From positions 1 to 54,753 of the forward strand of contig JADQBM010000108.1 of NCBI GenBank assembly GCA_016278615.1: DNA of 54,753 nt. Direction: 5' to 3'. The notes under the pieces are model-generated. The model was given only the letters and a program-made list of their open reading frames with translations. It had not been told where the DNA came from and ran no database searches. Positions 1-9,678 of this stretch are shown one piece after another (within the stretch, counting starts at the first letter, position 1; each line of letters begins with the position of its first letter). Origin of the DNA: Clostridia bacterium (GTDB lineage: Bacteria; Bacillota; Clostridia; Peptostreptococcales; JAAYPU01). The translations under genes and the position numbers were made by a program.

Positions 1-4
1 TTTC

Positions 5-25
5 GGACAGCCGCAAGGGCTGTCC
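5..25. repeat. short palindromic repeat (GGACAGCC type)
   Basis: An 8-bp perfect inverted repeat, GGACAGCC and GGCTGTCC, separated by GCAAG. It lies in the non-coding leader of the first operon, next to a second short repeat and a hexamer array. This looks like a REP-like dispersed element; only one copy of this type is seen in the window. Confidence 0.5.
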
Positions 26-35
26 CTACAGCTTT

Positions 36-61
36 CGGGCAGGTGCGAGACCAGCTCCTAC
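36..61. repeat. dispersed CGGGCAGG..CCTAC repeat, copy 1
   Basis: A 26-bp unit beginning CGGGCAGGTGCGAGACC and ending CTCCTAC. It is nearly identical to three units at 29133-29236 and in the same orientation. This shows that it is a dispersed intergenic repeat and not local leader sequence. Confidence 0.7.
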
Positions 62-69
62 ATGACTTT

Positions 70-147
70 ACTTACACTTAAACTTAAACTTATACTTGCA
101 CTTATACTTATACTTATACTTGCACTTGCACTTATACTTGCACTTGC
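70..147. repeat. hexamer tandem array ACTTNN x13
   Basis: Thirteen consecutive hexamers of the form ACTT followed by AC, AA, AT or GC (mostly ACTTAT and ACTTGC). The array fills most of the leader between the palindromic repeats and the first gene. I see no convincing promoter in it. A related array in the opposite sense (AAGTTT-type hexamers) lies at about 27846-27880 in front of dnaE. Confidence 0.85.
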
Positions 148-191
148 ACATATTTTTATATCTTTTTATTAGAAAAAGGGAGATGATTTAA

Positions 192-1250
192 ATGAAAGCA
201 AAAATGGCTTTTTTACACAAACCTCATGATCTTCGAATTGAAGAGGTTCAACTGCCCGCTTTAAAGGCGAATCAAGTGCTTATTCAAGTTGGTGCTTGCG
301 GCGTCTGTGGTTCTGATGTGGAGTGTTATGAAGGACTCTCTGCAGAAGGTAGATATGACCTTGGTCCTTATACACCAGGACATGAATGGGGCGGGAAAAT
401 CGTAGATACTGGTGATTCTGTTACAACACTTAAGGCTGGAATGAAAGTAACAGGGGACTGCGTTATGGCATGTGGCGTTTGTGCCAACTGCAAAGATGGA
501 CTTATGCCCTCCGCTTGCTTAAATATGCGAGAAATTGGTTTTAGACCCGATTCTCCCGGCGGAATGGGCGAATATATGATTGTTGAAGAACAATACGTCC
601 ATCAGATTCCTGATGATTGGTCCTATGCAGATGGCGCATGGGTAGAAACCTTCTCAATTGGATATTTTGGTATTTGGGGAAATGATGGTTACATCGATGC
701 TTCCGACATTGCTGTTATTTTTGGCTGTGGACCAGTAGGCATATCTTCGGTGATGGTTGCAAAAACTTCAGGTGCAAAGGTAATTGTTGTAGACCCCATT
801 GCCTCCAGGCGTAAGCTTGCACTAAAATATGGTGCAGATCATGTGATTGATCCTACAGAAGAAAATCTGAAAGAACAAATCGACAAACTCACAGATGGCA
901 AAGGCCCTTCTGTTATTGTAGAAGCATCTGGCAACGACAATGCTATTGCTGCGGTATTTGATGTGGCTGGCCATAGTTGTCGTGTCAATTTTATTGGGCA
1001 TTCCATTGGTCGTAAAGTGCCCGTTGAGCTTGGTTGGACGATTTGGAAAACACTTAAGTTAAAAGGCTCAGGCGGAACGAAAGATTTTGGTCAGAGAACC
1101 ATTCGATTTATGAGTGCCATTAAAGACAAATATGATTTTGAAGCTCTGAATACCCACTATTTTGACTTTGAAAACCTTCAAAAAGCAATCGATACTGCAA
1201 TTCATGAAAAAGACAACGCATTTAAAGTCATGCTGAAATTTGATATTTAA
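192..1250 (+). CDS. Zn-dependent MDR-family dehydrogenase (IolM-like / sorbitol or threonine dehydrogenase type)
   Basis: A 352-aa medium-chain dehydrogenase expected to oxidise a secondary alcohol of a polyol or keto-inositol with NAD(P). Visible motifs are the catalytic zinc ligands Cys39 (in GVCGSD) and His64-Glu65 (PGHE), the four structural-zinc cysteines at 94, 97, 100 and 109, and a Rossmann loop GCGPVG at 178-183. The start is supported by GGGAG about 9 nt upstream. It is the first gene of a four-gene plus-strand operon with a UxaE-like epimerase, a TIM-barrel isomerase and a Gfo/Idh dehydrogenase. In Thermotoga a Zn-dehydrogenase (IolM) oxidises scyllo-inosose to a diketo-inositol; the context makes that role plausible here, but this is inference. 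The family is certain, the substrate is not. Confidence 0.85.
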   Translation: MKAKMAFLHKPHDLRIEEVQLPALKANQVLIQVGACGVCGSDVECYEGLSAEGRYDLGPYTPGHEWGGKIVDTGDSVTTLKAGMKVTGDCVMACGVCANCKDGLMPSACLNMREIGFRPDSPGGMGEYMIVEEQYVHQIPDDWSYADGAWVETFSIGYFGIWGNDGYIDASDIAVIFGCGPVGISSVMVAKTSGAKVIVVDPIASRRKLALKYGADHVIDPTEENLKEQIDKLTDGKGPSVIVEASGNDNAIAAVFDVAGHSCRVNFIGHSIGRKVPVELGWTIWKTLKLKGSGGTKDFGQRTIRFMSAIKDKYDFEALNTHYFDFENLQKAIDTAIHEKDNAFKVMLKFDI

Positions 1251-1279
1251 ATTTTCTAAAACCTCTGAGTGATACCGAT

Positions 1280-1324
1280 ACACATTAATTGTTTCGCCTT
1301 GGTGCTTAACAATTAATGTGTTTT
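1280..1324 (+). terminator. intercistronic 14-bp hairpin with short T tail
   Basis: A perfect 14-bp stem, ACACATTAATTGTT (1280-1293) with AACAATTAATGTGT (1308-1321), a 14-nt loop and TTTT at the end. It lies between the dehydrogenase and the UxaE-like gene. It could be a leaky terminator that lowers downstream expression, or an mRNA-protecting hairpin. Confidence 0.55.
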
Positions 1325-1341
1325 AAAGATATGGAGGAAAA

Positions 1342-2823
1342 ATGCTTATGATTTCTAATCTACAAACTATCATTTGTGACAAATTGAACGTTCTAGAAAA
1401 AAATATTAAGATTTACCCCTTATCTTATTGTAAGATTGCAGATATTGAGCTTCAAATGGTTGCAATCAATAACATTAAAAATATTGCCATTTACGGTAAG
1501 GGGCTTTCCTTTGATGCATTTGAAGGTAATACAGTTGCAGAAGGCTTTAAGCTTTGCCCCTTAATACATACCAACCGACTTGCCCTAAACAAATTATTAG
1601 ATTATACATGCCCTCAAGCATTTGGGAAAAACATTTCTACCTTTGGAGCTGGAGACAGATTAGGGCTTGCTTCTCCTGGACATATCCGAAGCATTTCTAG
1701 AAGTTTAGCAAAACCCATTCTGGCACAACAAAGCAAGCGGGAGCTTGAATTGACTGGACGTACCTATGAAGATGTTTTAGACAGTGTTTCCTTTGCTGTT
1801 TTTCAGGAAGGCTATAAAGATGGATTTGGTGCTGACGGCGATCATCTCAAAGAGGAAGCCCATATTATTGACGCCTTAAATTGTGGTTATACTATGATTA
1901 CCTTAGACTGTTCCGAAAAAATCGGTAAGGGCGTCGAAAAACTGTCTTCTGCTGAAATGGAAAACAGATATATTTCTATCCCTGCTGACATCCGCAAAAG
2001 ACTTGAGGATAAGTATTTAGCCCGTACTTTCAACATAAATGGGGTTCAAATTAAATATACTAAGTTAGAGCTCATTAAAAATGTTCTTATTTACTATGAG
2101 GCTATCTGTTTTATTATTTTTATATATAAAAAATATCTCTCACCATTAAAAAGAGAAAAAGACTTTGAAATCTCCATAGACGAAACGGAATCCACTACAT
2201 CTGAATACGGACATTTATTTGTTGCCTCGGAAATAATAGATGCTGGAGTTGATGTCACCAGCATGGCTCCTAAGTTTATTGGGGAATTTCAAAAAGGAAT
2301 TGACTATATAGGGAATGTGGCTGATTTTGAAGCGCAGTTAGGAATCCATGCAGCGATTGCTGATTACTTTGGTTATAAACTTAGCATTCACTCAGGAAGC
2401 GATAAATTTAGCGTATTCGAATTAATCGGTGACTATACAAAAGGCCGGCTTCATCTCAAAACATCTGGGACCAATTGGCTTGAAGCTGTAGGAACCATTG
2501 CCGAGCGCAATCCTACTTTATATAGACAAATTCACAAATGTGCTCAAAAACATTTCACGGAAGCAAAGAGTTTCTATGATGTTTCAGCGGACATTTCAAA
2601 GGTGCCTGATGTTGATTCCGTATCCGATGCTTTTCTTAAAGAATATTTAACAGACACTCACTCACGACAGTTGTTGCATATTACCTATGGGTATATTCTA
2701 AGAGATCCTGAAATCAGAACTTCTATCTATGATACACTTAATGAAAATGAAGATCTTTATATCCATAGACTTGAAACTCATATTGGCCGCCACTTAGAAC
2801 TTGTAGGCCTTTATAATTATTAG
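1342..2823 (+). CDS. tagaturonate epimerase family protein (UxaE-like)
   Basis: A 493-aa protein resembling the UxaE family, which interconverts D-tagaturonate and D-fructuronate. The recognisable signature is GDRLGLASPGH at residues 104-114, followed by QQSKRELELTGRT and FQEGYKDGFGADGDHLK, a pattern typical of this large metal-dependent epimerase family. The start has GGAGG 4 nt upstream; the ATG two codons later is equally possible. The next gene follows after 9 nt, so the two are cotranscribed. In the Thermotoga inositol route the 5-keto-gluconate product is converted to tagaturonate, which would feed this enzyme. The assignment rests on remembered family motifs; the exact substrate is unproven. 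Confidence 0.7.
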   Translation: MLMISNLQTIICDKLNVLEKNIKIYPLSYCKIADIELQMVAINNIKNIAIYGKGLSFDAFEGNTVAEGFKLCPLIHTNRLALNKLLDYTCPQAFGKNISTFGAGDRLGLASPGHIRSISRSLAKPILAQQSKRELELTGRTYEDVLDSVSFAVFQEGYKDGFGADGDHLKEEAHIIDALNCGYTMITLDCSEKIGKGVEKLSSAEMENRYISIPADIRKRLEDKYLARTFNINGVQIKYTKLELIKNVLIYYEAICFIIFIYKKYLSPLKREKDFEISIDETESTTSEYGHLFVASEIIDAGVDVTSMAPKFIGEFQKGIDYIGNVADFEAQLGIHAAIADYFGYKLSIHSGSDKFSVFELIGDYTKGRLHLKTSGTNWLEAVGTIAERNPTLYRQIHKCAQKHFTEAKSFYDVSADISKVPDVDSVSDAFLKEYLTDTHSRQLLHITYGYILRDPEIRTSIYDTLNENEDLYIHRLETHIGRHLELVGLYNY

Positions 2824-2832
2824 GAGAAACAA

Positions 2833-3669
2833 ATGACTAAGAAAAATGGTTTAAAAGAAAACATACGTCTATCCGCTACTCTCGCCTCTGAACTATCCAG
2901 TACATCTCCTATTGTGTTGGGAGGAGACCCCGCTGAGAATATTCGCATCCTCTCTGATCTTGGCTATGATGGGGTTGAATTACATTGGGGAGATCCTTCT
3001 CATATACATTTGCAAAAAATTATTGAAACTTGTGATAAGTATGGGATTGTTATCTCTGCCTTTGCTACAGGAAGAGCCTATGTGCAAGAAGGCCTGTCTT
3101 TGATAGATGATGAAGAAAACAAGAGACAATCTGCTGTCAAGCGGCTTCTTGAATTTGTAGATGTAGCCTCTAAATTCCAATCAACTGTCATTATTGGTTG
3201 CATTCGGGGTAATTTGAATTCAAGTGAGAACTATGATTATTATCTCAAAAGGCTGGCTCAATCTACTCTTACAGTAGCGGAATATGCTGCAGATAAAAAA
3301 GTACAAATCGTATTTGAAGCAATTAATCGATATGAAAACAATTATCTTAATACTGCAGCTGAAACCTTGGATTTCATTAAACGCTACAATTTACCTAACA
3401 CCAAAGTACTTTTAGATACCTTTCACATGAATATAGAAGATGCCAACATGTCAAAAGCTGTCCATGACTGCGGAAAAATGTTAGGATATGTTCACTTTGC
3501 AGATAGTAACCGGCATTATGTTGGTGCAGGACATATCAATTATAAAGAAATAGCTACTGCCTTAAAATCAATAGGCTATGAAGGTTTTATCAGTGCGGAA
3601 TGTTTACCCCTTCCAGATTCCAATACAGCCGTTAGAAAATGGATAGAGGGTGTCAAGGCTACATTTTAA
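2833..3669 (+). CDS. TIM-barrel sugar isomerase/epimerase (IolO-like)
   Basis: A 278-aa xylose-isomerase-like TIM barrel. Predicted metal ligands are Glu162 (FEAINRYENN), Asp195 (LLDTFHMN), His221 (YVHFADSN) and Glu256 (ISAECLPLP). The runs LLDTFHMNIE, HFADSNR..GAGH and SAECLPLP closely resemble the Thermotoga maritima IolO protein, a 5-keto-L-gluconate epimerase that makes D-tagaturonate. The ribosome binding site TAGGAGAAA overlaps the stop codon of the preceding gene, which indicates tight coupling. Next to a UxaE-like gene, an epimerase role at the keto-hexonate level is likely. An IolI/IolH-like isomerase function is the main alternative. Confidence 0.75.
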   Translation: MTKKNGLKENIRLSATLASELSSTSPIVLGGDPAENIRILSDLGYDGVELHWGDPSHIHLQKIIETCDKYGIVISAFATGRAYVQEGLSLIDDEENKRQSAVKRLLEFVDVASKFQSTVIIGCIRGNLNSSENYDYYLKRLAQSTLTVAEYAADKKVQIVFEAINRYENNYLNTAAETLDFIKRYNLPNTKVLLDTFHMNIEDANMSKAVHDCGKMLGYVHFADSNRHYVGAGHINYKEIATALKSIGYEGFISAECLPLPDSNTAVRKWIEGVKATF

Positions 3670-3694
3670 AAATTTTTATTATGGAGGTTTACTT

Positions 3695-4711
3695 ATGGAA
3701 AAAGTAAAATTAGGAATTATTGGGCTTGGCCGATTAGGAAAAAATCATGCAGGAAATATCAATTATAAAATTACCAACGCAGATTTAACCGCAGTATGCA
3801 GTGCTGTACAGGGAGAAGTAGATGATGTTATGGCTGAAATGCATCCTAAGTACGGAACCACAAATTATAAAGAATTATTAAATGACAAAGAACTTGATGG
3901 AATTGTCATCGCTTCAAACTCTGCATTTCATAGTCAAATGGTTATTGATGCTGCAGAGGCAGGGGTTAAGAACATCTATTGTGAAAAACCTCTTGGCATG
4001 ACTCTTGAAGAAATTGATTTAATGAAAAGAGCCGTTGAATCCAATCATGTAAACATTTTTCAAACTGGATATAATAGAAGATTCGATAAATCTCTTCAAA
4101 CCATGAAAGAAAAAATTGATCAAGGTTTTATTGGAAAACCTATTTTAATTAAGCTTGCAAGTCGAGATCCTTCATGGGTGGCAGATCACATTGTCAAATT
4201 CAGCCCTACAAGTGGCGGCTTGGTATTCGACATGTTAACACATGACTATGATTGTGCGAGATGGCTTATAGGCTCCGATGCCGAAACAGTTTATGGCATG
4301 GGTGGCGTCTATGTTTATGAAGGACTAACAGCGGTTGACGATTTGGACAATTGTACCATTTCTTTAGCTTTTGAAAATGGCGTCATGGGCTTTATGGAAA
4401 CATCCAGAAACTGCACCTATGGCTATCATGTAGAGGTTGAAGTCTTCGGTACAGAAGGTTCTGTAAGAATGGGTATAACGCCTAATAAAGACCGCGTTGT
4501 TTCTATGAATAAAAATGGTGTCAATACAGAATGTGTTTCATGGTTCTTTGAATTCTGGGAACCTACATTTGAAGCAGAATTACAACACTTTGCAGATTGC
4601 ATCCAGAACAATACAAAACCTATTGTGAACTTTATGGATGGATACAAGGCCGTTCAGTGGGCTTTTGCAGCGAAAGAAGCAGTTGATAAGCGAAAAATTG
4701 TAAAAGTATAA
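3695..4711 (+). CDS. Gfo/Idh/MocA family oxidoreductase, probable inositol 2-dehydrogenase-like
   Basis: A 338-aa NAD(P)-dependent dehydrogenase. The N-terminal Rossmann fold carries GLGRLG at about 10-15. The catalytic lysine is Lys98 in CEKP, with Asp179 and His183 in the FDMLTHDYD segment, the triad pattern of inositol dehydrogenases. An upstream in-frame methionine would overlap the previous gene, whereas ATG at 3695 has ATGGAGG at proper spacing. It is the last gene of the plus-strand operon and is followed by a strong terminator. It is one of three Gfo/Idh paralogues in the window and the most divergent of them. A neighbouring polyol or keto-inositol is the likely substrate. Confidence 0.8.
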   Translation: MEKVKLGIIGLGRLGKNHAGNINYKITNADLTAVCSAVQGEVDDVMAEMHPKYGTTNYKELLNDKELDGIVIASNSAFHSQMVIDAAEAGVKNIYCEKPLGMTLEEIDLMKRAVESNHVNIFQTGYNRRFDKSLQTMKEKIDQGFIGKPILIKLASRDPSWVADHIVKFSPTSGGLVFDMLTHDYDCARWLIGSDAETVYGMGGVYVYEGLTAVDDLDNCTISLAFENGVMGFMETSRNCTYGYHVEVEVFGTEGSVRMGITPNKDRVVSMNKNGVNTECVSWFFEFWEPTFEAELQHFADCIQNNTKPIVNFMDGYKAVQWAFAAKEAVDKRKIVKV

Positions 4712-4725
4712 GAAATATAAAAAAA

Positions 4726-4755
4726 GGGCAGCTCAAATGAACTGCCCTTTTTTTT
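4726..4755. terminator. bidirectional terminator between convergent operons
   Basis: Stem GGGCAG (4726-4731) and CTGCCC (4742-4747), flanked by a run of A on the left and eight T on the right. It therefore works on both strands. It separates the plus-strand dehydrogenase operon from the minus-strand lacI gene, whose stop codon is 3 nt further on. Confidence 0.9.
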
Positions 4756-4758
4756 ATA

Positions 4759-5811
4759 TTACCAATCCAGATTCCATTTATTATCGCCTTGATTGCTTGT
4801 AGATTTTCGAACTATGAGCTCTGTATCCAAAACAATGACCGACCTTTTTTTAGTGGAACCCGATATTCTTTGGGAAAGTAACTCAATGGCTTTATATCCC
4901 ATATCAAACTTAGGGAAATTTACGCTGGATAAAGCGGGAGTCACTAAAGTCGCCGGGAAATTATTGTCGAGACCAATAATCGCCACATCTTCCGGTATGC
5001 GAATCCCTTCATCAAGCAATACTCTCATGGCACCAATGCTCATCTGGTCATTGGCACAAAAAACAGCTGTAAAAGAAATCTTCCTCTTTAGAAGATCTTT
5101 CATACAGCGATAGCCACTTTTAGGAGAAAAGTCCCCCTCTATCACACGATTAGAATCAAATTTTATCCCTGCTTCTTCCAGGGACTTTCTATAGCCTTCC
5201 ATTCGAAGCTCTCCAATATTAAATCTTTGAGGCGCTGCAATATGCAGGATTTGTGTATGTCCCAAATCCAACAAATGACCCATGGCCGTTTCTGCTGCTT
5301 TCTTGTTGTCCACTATAACGGCATCCATACTGGGTCCAAGAATATTCTCCAAGGAAACCACGGGTATTTTCTTTTTATTTGTACTCATATCCGAAAGAGA
5401 CCATATATACGCTCTATCAGATTCGTTTTCTATATTGGCATAAGAAGCCAATATAATGCCATCTGTCCATGAATTTTTTAAAAATTGAACATATTTTTTT
5501 TCAATCTCCACATCCCCGTTGGTTTCATAAACTGAAACAGTATAACCATATTTCATGGCAGCTTCATGAATTCCCTGCAAAATAGCAGGGAAATAAACCT
5601 GGCTGAAAGAAGGCACAATAACACCAATCTGATTGGTTCTATTGCTTTTCAAGCCTCTTCCTACCGGGTTTACTTCATAATTTAAATCCTTTACGGCTGC
5701 CAAAACTTTTGCTTCAAGTTCAGCACTTACAGGTTTTCTTTTATTCATAACATTTGAGACTGTTGCAATAGATACTCCAGCCTTTTTTGCTACATCTTTT
5801 ATTCCTGCCAT
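4759..5811 (-). CDS. LacI-family transcriptional regulator 1
   Basis: A 350-aa repressor: N-terminal helix-turn-helix (AGIKDVAKKAGVSIATVSNVM) and a periplasmic-binding-protein-like sugar sensor (GVIVPSFSQVYF, later FCANDQMSIGAMRVL and VAIIGLDNN). ATG at 5811 is preferred over the TTG four codons upstream because GAGG lies 6 nt before it; that GAGG overlaps the stop region of iolG, 8 nt away. The gene is the last of lacI - iolD - iolE - iolG - lacI. It probably senses an inositol-derived sugar and represses this operon and/or the convergent one. Confidence 0.88.
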   Translation of the reverse strand: MAGIKDVAKKAGVSIATVSNVMNKRKPVSAELEAKVLAAVKDLNYEVNPVGRGLKSNRTNQIGVIVPSFSQVYFPAILQGIHEAAMKYGYTVSVYETNGDVEIEKKYVQFLKNSWTDGIILASYANIENESDRAYIWSLSDMSTNKKKIPVVSLENILGPSMDAVIVDNKKAAETAMGHLLDLGHTQILHIAAPQRFNIGELRMEGYRKSLEEAGIKFDSNRVIEGDFSPKSGYRCMKDLLKRKISFTAVFCANDQMSIGAMRVLLDEGIRIPEDVAIIGLDNNFPATLVTPALSSVNFPKFDMGYKAIELLSQRISGSTKKRSVIVLDTELIVRKSTSNQGDNKWNLDW

Positions 5812-5819
5812 AGGATACC

Positions 5820-6833
5820 TCAAATTTCACTTATTTTAACGGGTTTTCCCTCTGCTAATGATTTTTTAGCCGCAATCCCAATAAGAACAGCTTTTAGACC
5901 ATCCTCAGCGTTAACGGGTGGTTCTGTATCATTTATAATGGCGGCCACAAACTGTGACATTTCATCTACGAAAGAATTCATATATCTCTCAAGAAAAAAG
6001 TACAATGGTTTTTCTGAAATGATTCCCTCTTTTGTGGATATAACTGCCGAGGATAAAGTATCATTTAAGACGGCAACAGATCCCTTGGAACCAAAAACTT
6101 CAGCGCGTTGGTCGTAACCGTATTCTGCGCGTCGACTGTTATCAATAACTGCTAAGGCACCATTTGCAAATTTAAGGGTAATAATCGCTGTATCCACATC
6201 GCCTGCCTGACCGATTTCAGGATTCACCAAACAATTACCAACAGCAAAGACTTCCGTGACTTCACTACCTGTTAAATATCTTGCCATATCGAAATCATGT
6301 ATGGTCATATCTAAGAATATCCCGCCAGAGCTTTCAACATATTCGATAGGTGGTGCCTCTGGATCTCTGGATGTAATTTTTACAATATGAACATCTCCTA
6401 TTTTTCCTTGGTCAACTGCACTTTTTATGGCTTTGAAATTGTGATCAAAGCGTCTGTTAAATCCTACTTGGTACTTAACCTTTGCCTTTTTTACAACTTC
6501 TAATACTTCTTTAATTTTTTCCAAATCATGATCAATGGGTTTTTCACAGAAAATATGCTTACCCGCTAATGCGGCCTCAATAGAAATAGGAGAATGTGTT
6601 TCCGTTGATGAGCAAATTAAAACAGCCTCAATCTCAGGATCACTCAATATCTTTTTATGATCTTCGTATACACAAGGAATACCAAAGTTTTTTGCAGTTT
6701 CTTCTGCTGCTTTAAAATTCACATCAGAGATGGCTTTAATCTCCACATGGGGCATATAGTTTGTAATGCTGGTTGTATGCACTTTCCCAATTCGTCCAGC
6801 TCCAATGATTCCTACTTTCAATTTCTTATTCAT
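5820..6833 (-). CDS. iolG: inositol 2-dehydrogenase
   Basis: A 337-aa Gfo/Idh/MocA enzyme that oxidises myo-inositol to scyllo-inosose with NAD+. Visible features are the Rossmann loop GIIGAGRIG (8-16), catalytic Lys98 in CEKP, and Asp175 and His179 in GGIFLDMTIHDFDMARYL. The length equals that of typical IolG. The gene is 12 nt downstream of iolE and 8 nt upstream of a lacI gene, in operon with iolD and iolE, which makes the IolG identity solid. A close paralogue lies at 10943-11956; the two share almost all active-site segments. Confidence 0.92.
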   Translation of the reverse strand: MNKKLKVGIIGAGRIGKVHTTSITNYMPHVEIKAISDVNFKAAEETAKNFGIPCVYEDHKKILSDPEIEAVLICSSTETHSPISIEAALAGKHIFCEKPIDHDLEKIKEVLEVVKKAKVKYQVGFNRRFDHNFKAIKSAVDQGKIGDVHIVKITSRDPEAPPIEYVESSGGIFLDMTIHDFDMARYLTGSEVTEVFAVGNCLVNPEIGQAGDVDTAIITLKFANGALAVIDNSRRAEYGYDQRAEVFGSKGSVAVLNDTLSSAVISTKEGIISEKPLYFFLERYMNSFVDEMSQFVAAIINDTEPPVNAEDGLKAVLIGIAAKKSLAEGKPVKISEI

Positions 6834-6845
6834 CTTTTATTCTCC

Positions 6846-7742
6846 TTATAAACCCGTCTTTTCTCGAATATATTCTCTTCCCTTTAAAGCGTATTCCAAG
6901 GGGTTGGCCTTAGCTGGATCTTGCTCAGCTTCTACAACCATCCACCCTTCATAGTTGCATTCATTAAGAATGTCAAATATCGGTTCAAACTTAATGAACC
7001 CATCTCCTGGAACCGTAAAAGTTCCCAATCGTACGCCTTCTAAGAAACTCAATTTTTCTTCTTTTACCTGCTTTAATACTTCAGGTCTTATATCTTTTAA
7101 ATGAATATGTGCGGTTCTGTGAATATACTTTTTAAGAATCTCCAATCCCGCTTCTTCATTGCCTTCGGAATACACGAAATGTCCTGAATCAAAAAGTAAA
7201 TAGACATTATCGTGAGTCATTTCCATAAACCGTTCAACTTCTTCTTTTGTCTGAATACCTGTTCCCATATGATGATGACAAGCTAATTTCATTCCTTTTT
7301 CATCAGCTAATCTTGCCATTTCATTGAAGCCTGTCGTCACTGTTATCCACTGTTCTTCAGTGTATATGGGCTTTTCATCAAAAATAGAAACATCCGAACC
7401 TTGTATACTATTTCCAACCTCAGCGGCTCCAATCACTTTTGCGCCCATTTCATATAAAAAATCTCTATGGGCAATAAATTTGTCCAGGACTTCTTCCATG
7501 GACTTTGTGGTAAACTTTGCACTAAACCATGCATTGCAAATACATAAGCCTCTCAAATCCAACGCTTTTTTTAGCACCGACACATCTCTTGGATACTTGT
7601 TTCCCACTTCACATCCTGTAAACCCTGAAAGTGCCATTTCACTGATACACTGTTCAAAAGTATTTTCAGCGCCTAAATCTGGTAAATCATCATTGGTCCA
7701 TGCCACTGGGGCTATTCCTAATTTCACTTTATTCTGATCCAT
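6846..7742 (-). CDS. iolE: myo-inosose-2 dehydratase
   Basis: A 298-aa xylose-isomerase-like TIM barrel that dehydrates scyllo-inosose to 3D-trihydroxycyclohexane-1,2-dione. The N-terminal run [18 protein letters not shown] and the later [22 protein letters not shown] and [12 protein letters not shown] are hallmarks of IolE. The length matches the family. It lies between iolD (19 nt away) and iolG (12 nt away), in the reverse of the reaction order. Its product is the substrate of IolD. Confidence 0.93.
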   Translation of the reverse strand: MDQNKVKLGIAPVAWTNDDLPDLGAENTFEQCISEMALSGFTGCEVGNKYPRDVSVLKKALDLRGLCICNAWFSAKFTTKSMEEVLDKFIAHRDFLYEMGAKVIGAAEVGNSIQGSDVSIFDEKPIYTEEQWITVTTGFNEMARLADEKGMKLACHHHMGTGIQTKEEVERFMEMTHDNVYLLFDSGHFVYSEGNEEAGLEILKKYIHRTAHIHLKDIRPEVLKQVKEEKLSFLEGVRLGTFTVPGDGFIKFEPIFDILNECNYEGWMVVEAEQDPAKANPLEYALKGREYIREKTGL

Positions 7743-7761
7743 CTTTCACCTCGTATATAGT

Positions 7762-9627
7762 TTAAAATTGTTTTGCTTTAGCCACTTCTTCTTGAATTGC
7801 TTCTGCCGCTTTTTCAACTTCTTCATTTTTAGATATTTGGGCAGTCCCAACACGCCACCAAGAATTATACCCATCAGACATGGTTCCTGGCAATATTTTA
7901 ATATCCAATAGTGTTGTTATATTAGAATTTTGAATTTTATTAAATGCGCTATAAATCTCTTCAATACTATTTGCACTAAATGAGCGTACACCATACCCTT
8001 CAGCAACTTTTGCAAAATCCATGGGAATATATTCACCTGTTAATCGTTGGGTTTCAGCTTCTCTGAATCGGAATTCATTGGCAAAGCTGGGTATCCCTTG
8101 ACTTCTCTGAAGATTATGAATGCATTGGAATCCATGGTTATCCATTAAAATAACATTGATTTTAATGTTTTCTTGAATGCTTGTAACCAGCTCAGTATGA
8201 AGCATGAGAAAACTGCCATCTCCTAAGACAGCATAGACTTCTTTATCTGGTTCTGCAAGCTTTACACCTATAGCCCCAGCAATTTCATATCCCATACAGG
8301 AAAAAGCATATTCTGCATGATAAGCATTATGACTTCTGGTTCTCCAAAGTCGCTGGCTGTCACTTGGAAGACTTCCTGAAGCAGTTACAATGATAGCATT
8401 GGCTTCTGTAAGTTTTTCATTTAATTCTCCAAGAACTCTGGTTTGAGAAAGACCTTCCGACAACTCCATTGTGTATAGTTTGTCTGTTTCTTCTTTCCAT
8501 TCCTCAATAACTTCTTTGATTTCTGCGGTGTATTTGCTTTTATATCCTCTTTTTTCAAGTTCAAGGGTGATGCTTTTCAATGCATTCTTAGCATCCGCAA
8601 TGATGGGAAAAGCATTCATTTTATACGCATCAAAATCATTTAGATTAATGGTTAAAAACTCTACATCTTCGTTCTTATAAGCCCATTTAGATGAAGTGCA
8701 AAAATCATTAAGTCTGGTTCCAACACCTATTACCAAATCCGCATCCCATGCTATTTTATTTGCAGCTGATGTTCCTGTTACGCCTGCCCCCCCAAGGTTG
8801 TAGGCATGATCCCATAGTATAGTCCCTTTTCCTGCTTGTGTTTCACCAAAAGGTATATGGAACTTTTCGCAAAATTTTTCTAATTCTTTCCCTGCTTCTG
8901 AATACTTGACGCCTCCGCCACAAATAACATAAGGTTTCTTTTTTGAAGCAATCATATCAACCGCTTTTATCAACGCATTTGGATCCACATCTCTCCTTTG
9001 AATGTAATGTACCCGTTTTTCAAAGAATTCAGCTGGATAATCATAGGTTTCACCCTGAACGTCCTGGGGCAAGCACAATGTCACTGCGCCTGTCTCCGCC
9101 TGATCTGTCAGTACTCTCATGGCATTTATCGCAGCAGTCATGAGCTGTTCAGGTCTTGAAATTCTATCCCAGTATTTACTAACAGGTTTAAAAGCATCGT
9201 TGGCAGTAATGTTAAAGTCATAAGGCTGCTCAATTTGTTGCAAAACCGGGTCTGGTTGCCGTGTGGCATAAGTATCCGCAGGAAGAAAAAGAACAGGTAT
9301 TCTATTAGCAGTAGCTGTCCCAGCTGCTGTAACCATGTTTAGGGCTCCCGGACCAATAGAACTGGTAACGGCCATAATTTTGCGTCGCTTCATTTGTTTT
9401 GCAAAGCCCATAGCGATATGTCCGATTCCTTGTTCATTCTTGCCTTGTATAAATTTAAGGCTGTGGTCCTTTTGCTCCAATGCTTCTCCTAATCCTACAA
9501 CGATTCCATGCCCAAATATACCCAATACGCCTTCAACAAATTTACTCTCATTTCCATCAAAACTAATATATTGGTTATCTAAAAATTTAACCAATGCTTG
9601 TGCCATTGTCATCTTTTCTGTCTTCAT
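7762..9627 (-). CDS. iolD: 3D-(3,5/4)-trihydroxycyclohexane-1,2-dione acylhydrolase (ring-opening)
   Basis: A 621-aa thiamine-diphosphate enzyme that opens the cyclitol ring to give 5-deoxy-glucuronate. The layout follows acetolactate synthase: an N-terminal pyrimidine-binding domain with the conserved Glu in GKNEQGIGHIAMG, a central domain, and a C-terminal TPP motif starting GDGSFLMLHTEL and ending ILMDN. The third-codon ATG (9627) is preferred because AGGAGG lies 7 nt upstream of it and only 1 nt from the first ATG. It is the first catabolic gene after lacI 2. The enzymes that use its product (IolB, IolC, IolJ) are absent from the window. Confidence 0.93.
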   Translation of the reverse strand: MKTEKMTMAQALVKFLDNQYISFDGNESKFVEGVLGIFGHGIVVGLGEALEQKDHSLKFIQGKNEQGIGHIAMGFAKQMKRRKIMAVTSSIGPGALNMVTAAGTATANRIPVLFLPADTYATRQPDPVLQQIEQPYDFNITANDAFKPVSKYWDRISRPEQLMTAAINAMRVLTDQAETGAVTLCLPQDVQGETYDYPAEFFEKRVHYIQRRDVDPNALIKAVDMIASKKKPYVICGGGVKYSEAGKELEKFCEKFHIPFGETQAGKGTILWDHAYNLGGAGVTGTSAANKIAWDADLVIGVGTRLNDFCTSSKWAYKNEDVEFLTINLNDFDAYKMNAFPIIADAKNALKSITLELEKRGYKSKYTAEIKEVIEEWKEETDKLYTMELSEGLSQTRVLGELNEKLTEANAIIVTASGSLPSDSQRLWRTRSHNAYHAEYAFSCMGYEIAGAIGVKLAEPDKEVYAVLGDGSFLMLHTELVTSIQENIKINVILMDNHGFQCIHNLQRSQGIPSFANEFRFREAETQRLTGEYIPMDFAKVAEGYGVRSFSANSIEEIYSAFNKIQNSNITTLLDIKILPGTMSDGYNSWWRVGTAQISKNEEVEKAAEAIQEEVAKAKQF

Positions 9628-9678
9628 ATTCATTCCTCCTTATTATAAGACTATTTTCAGTTAATCTTTTTTGGTTCT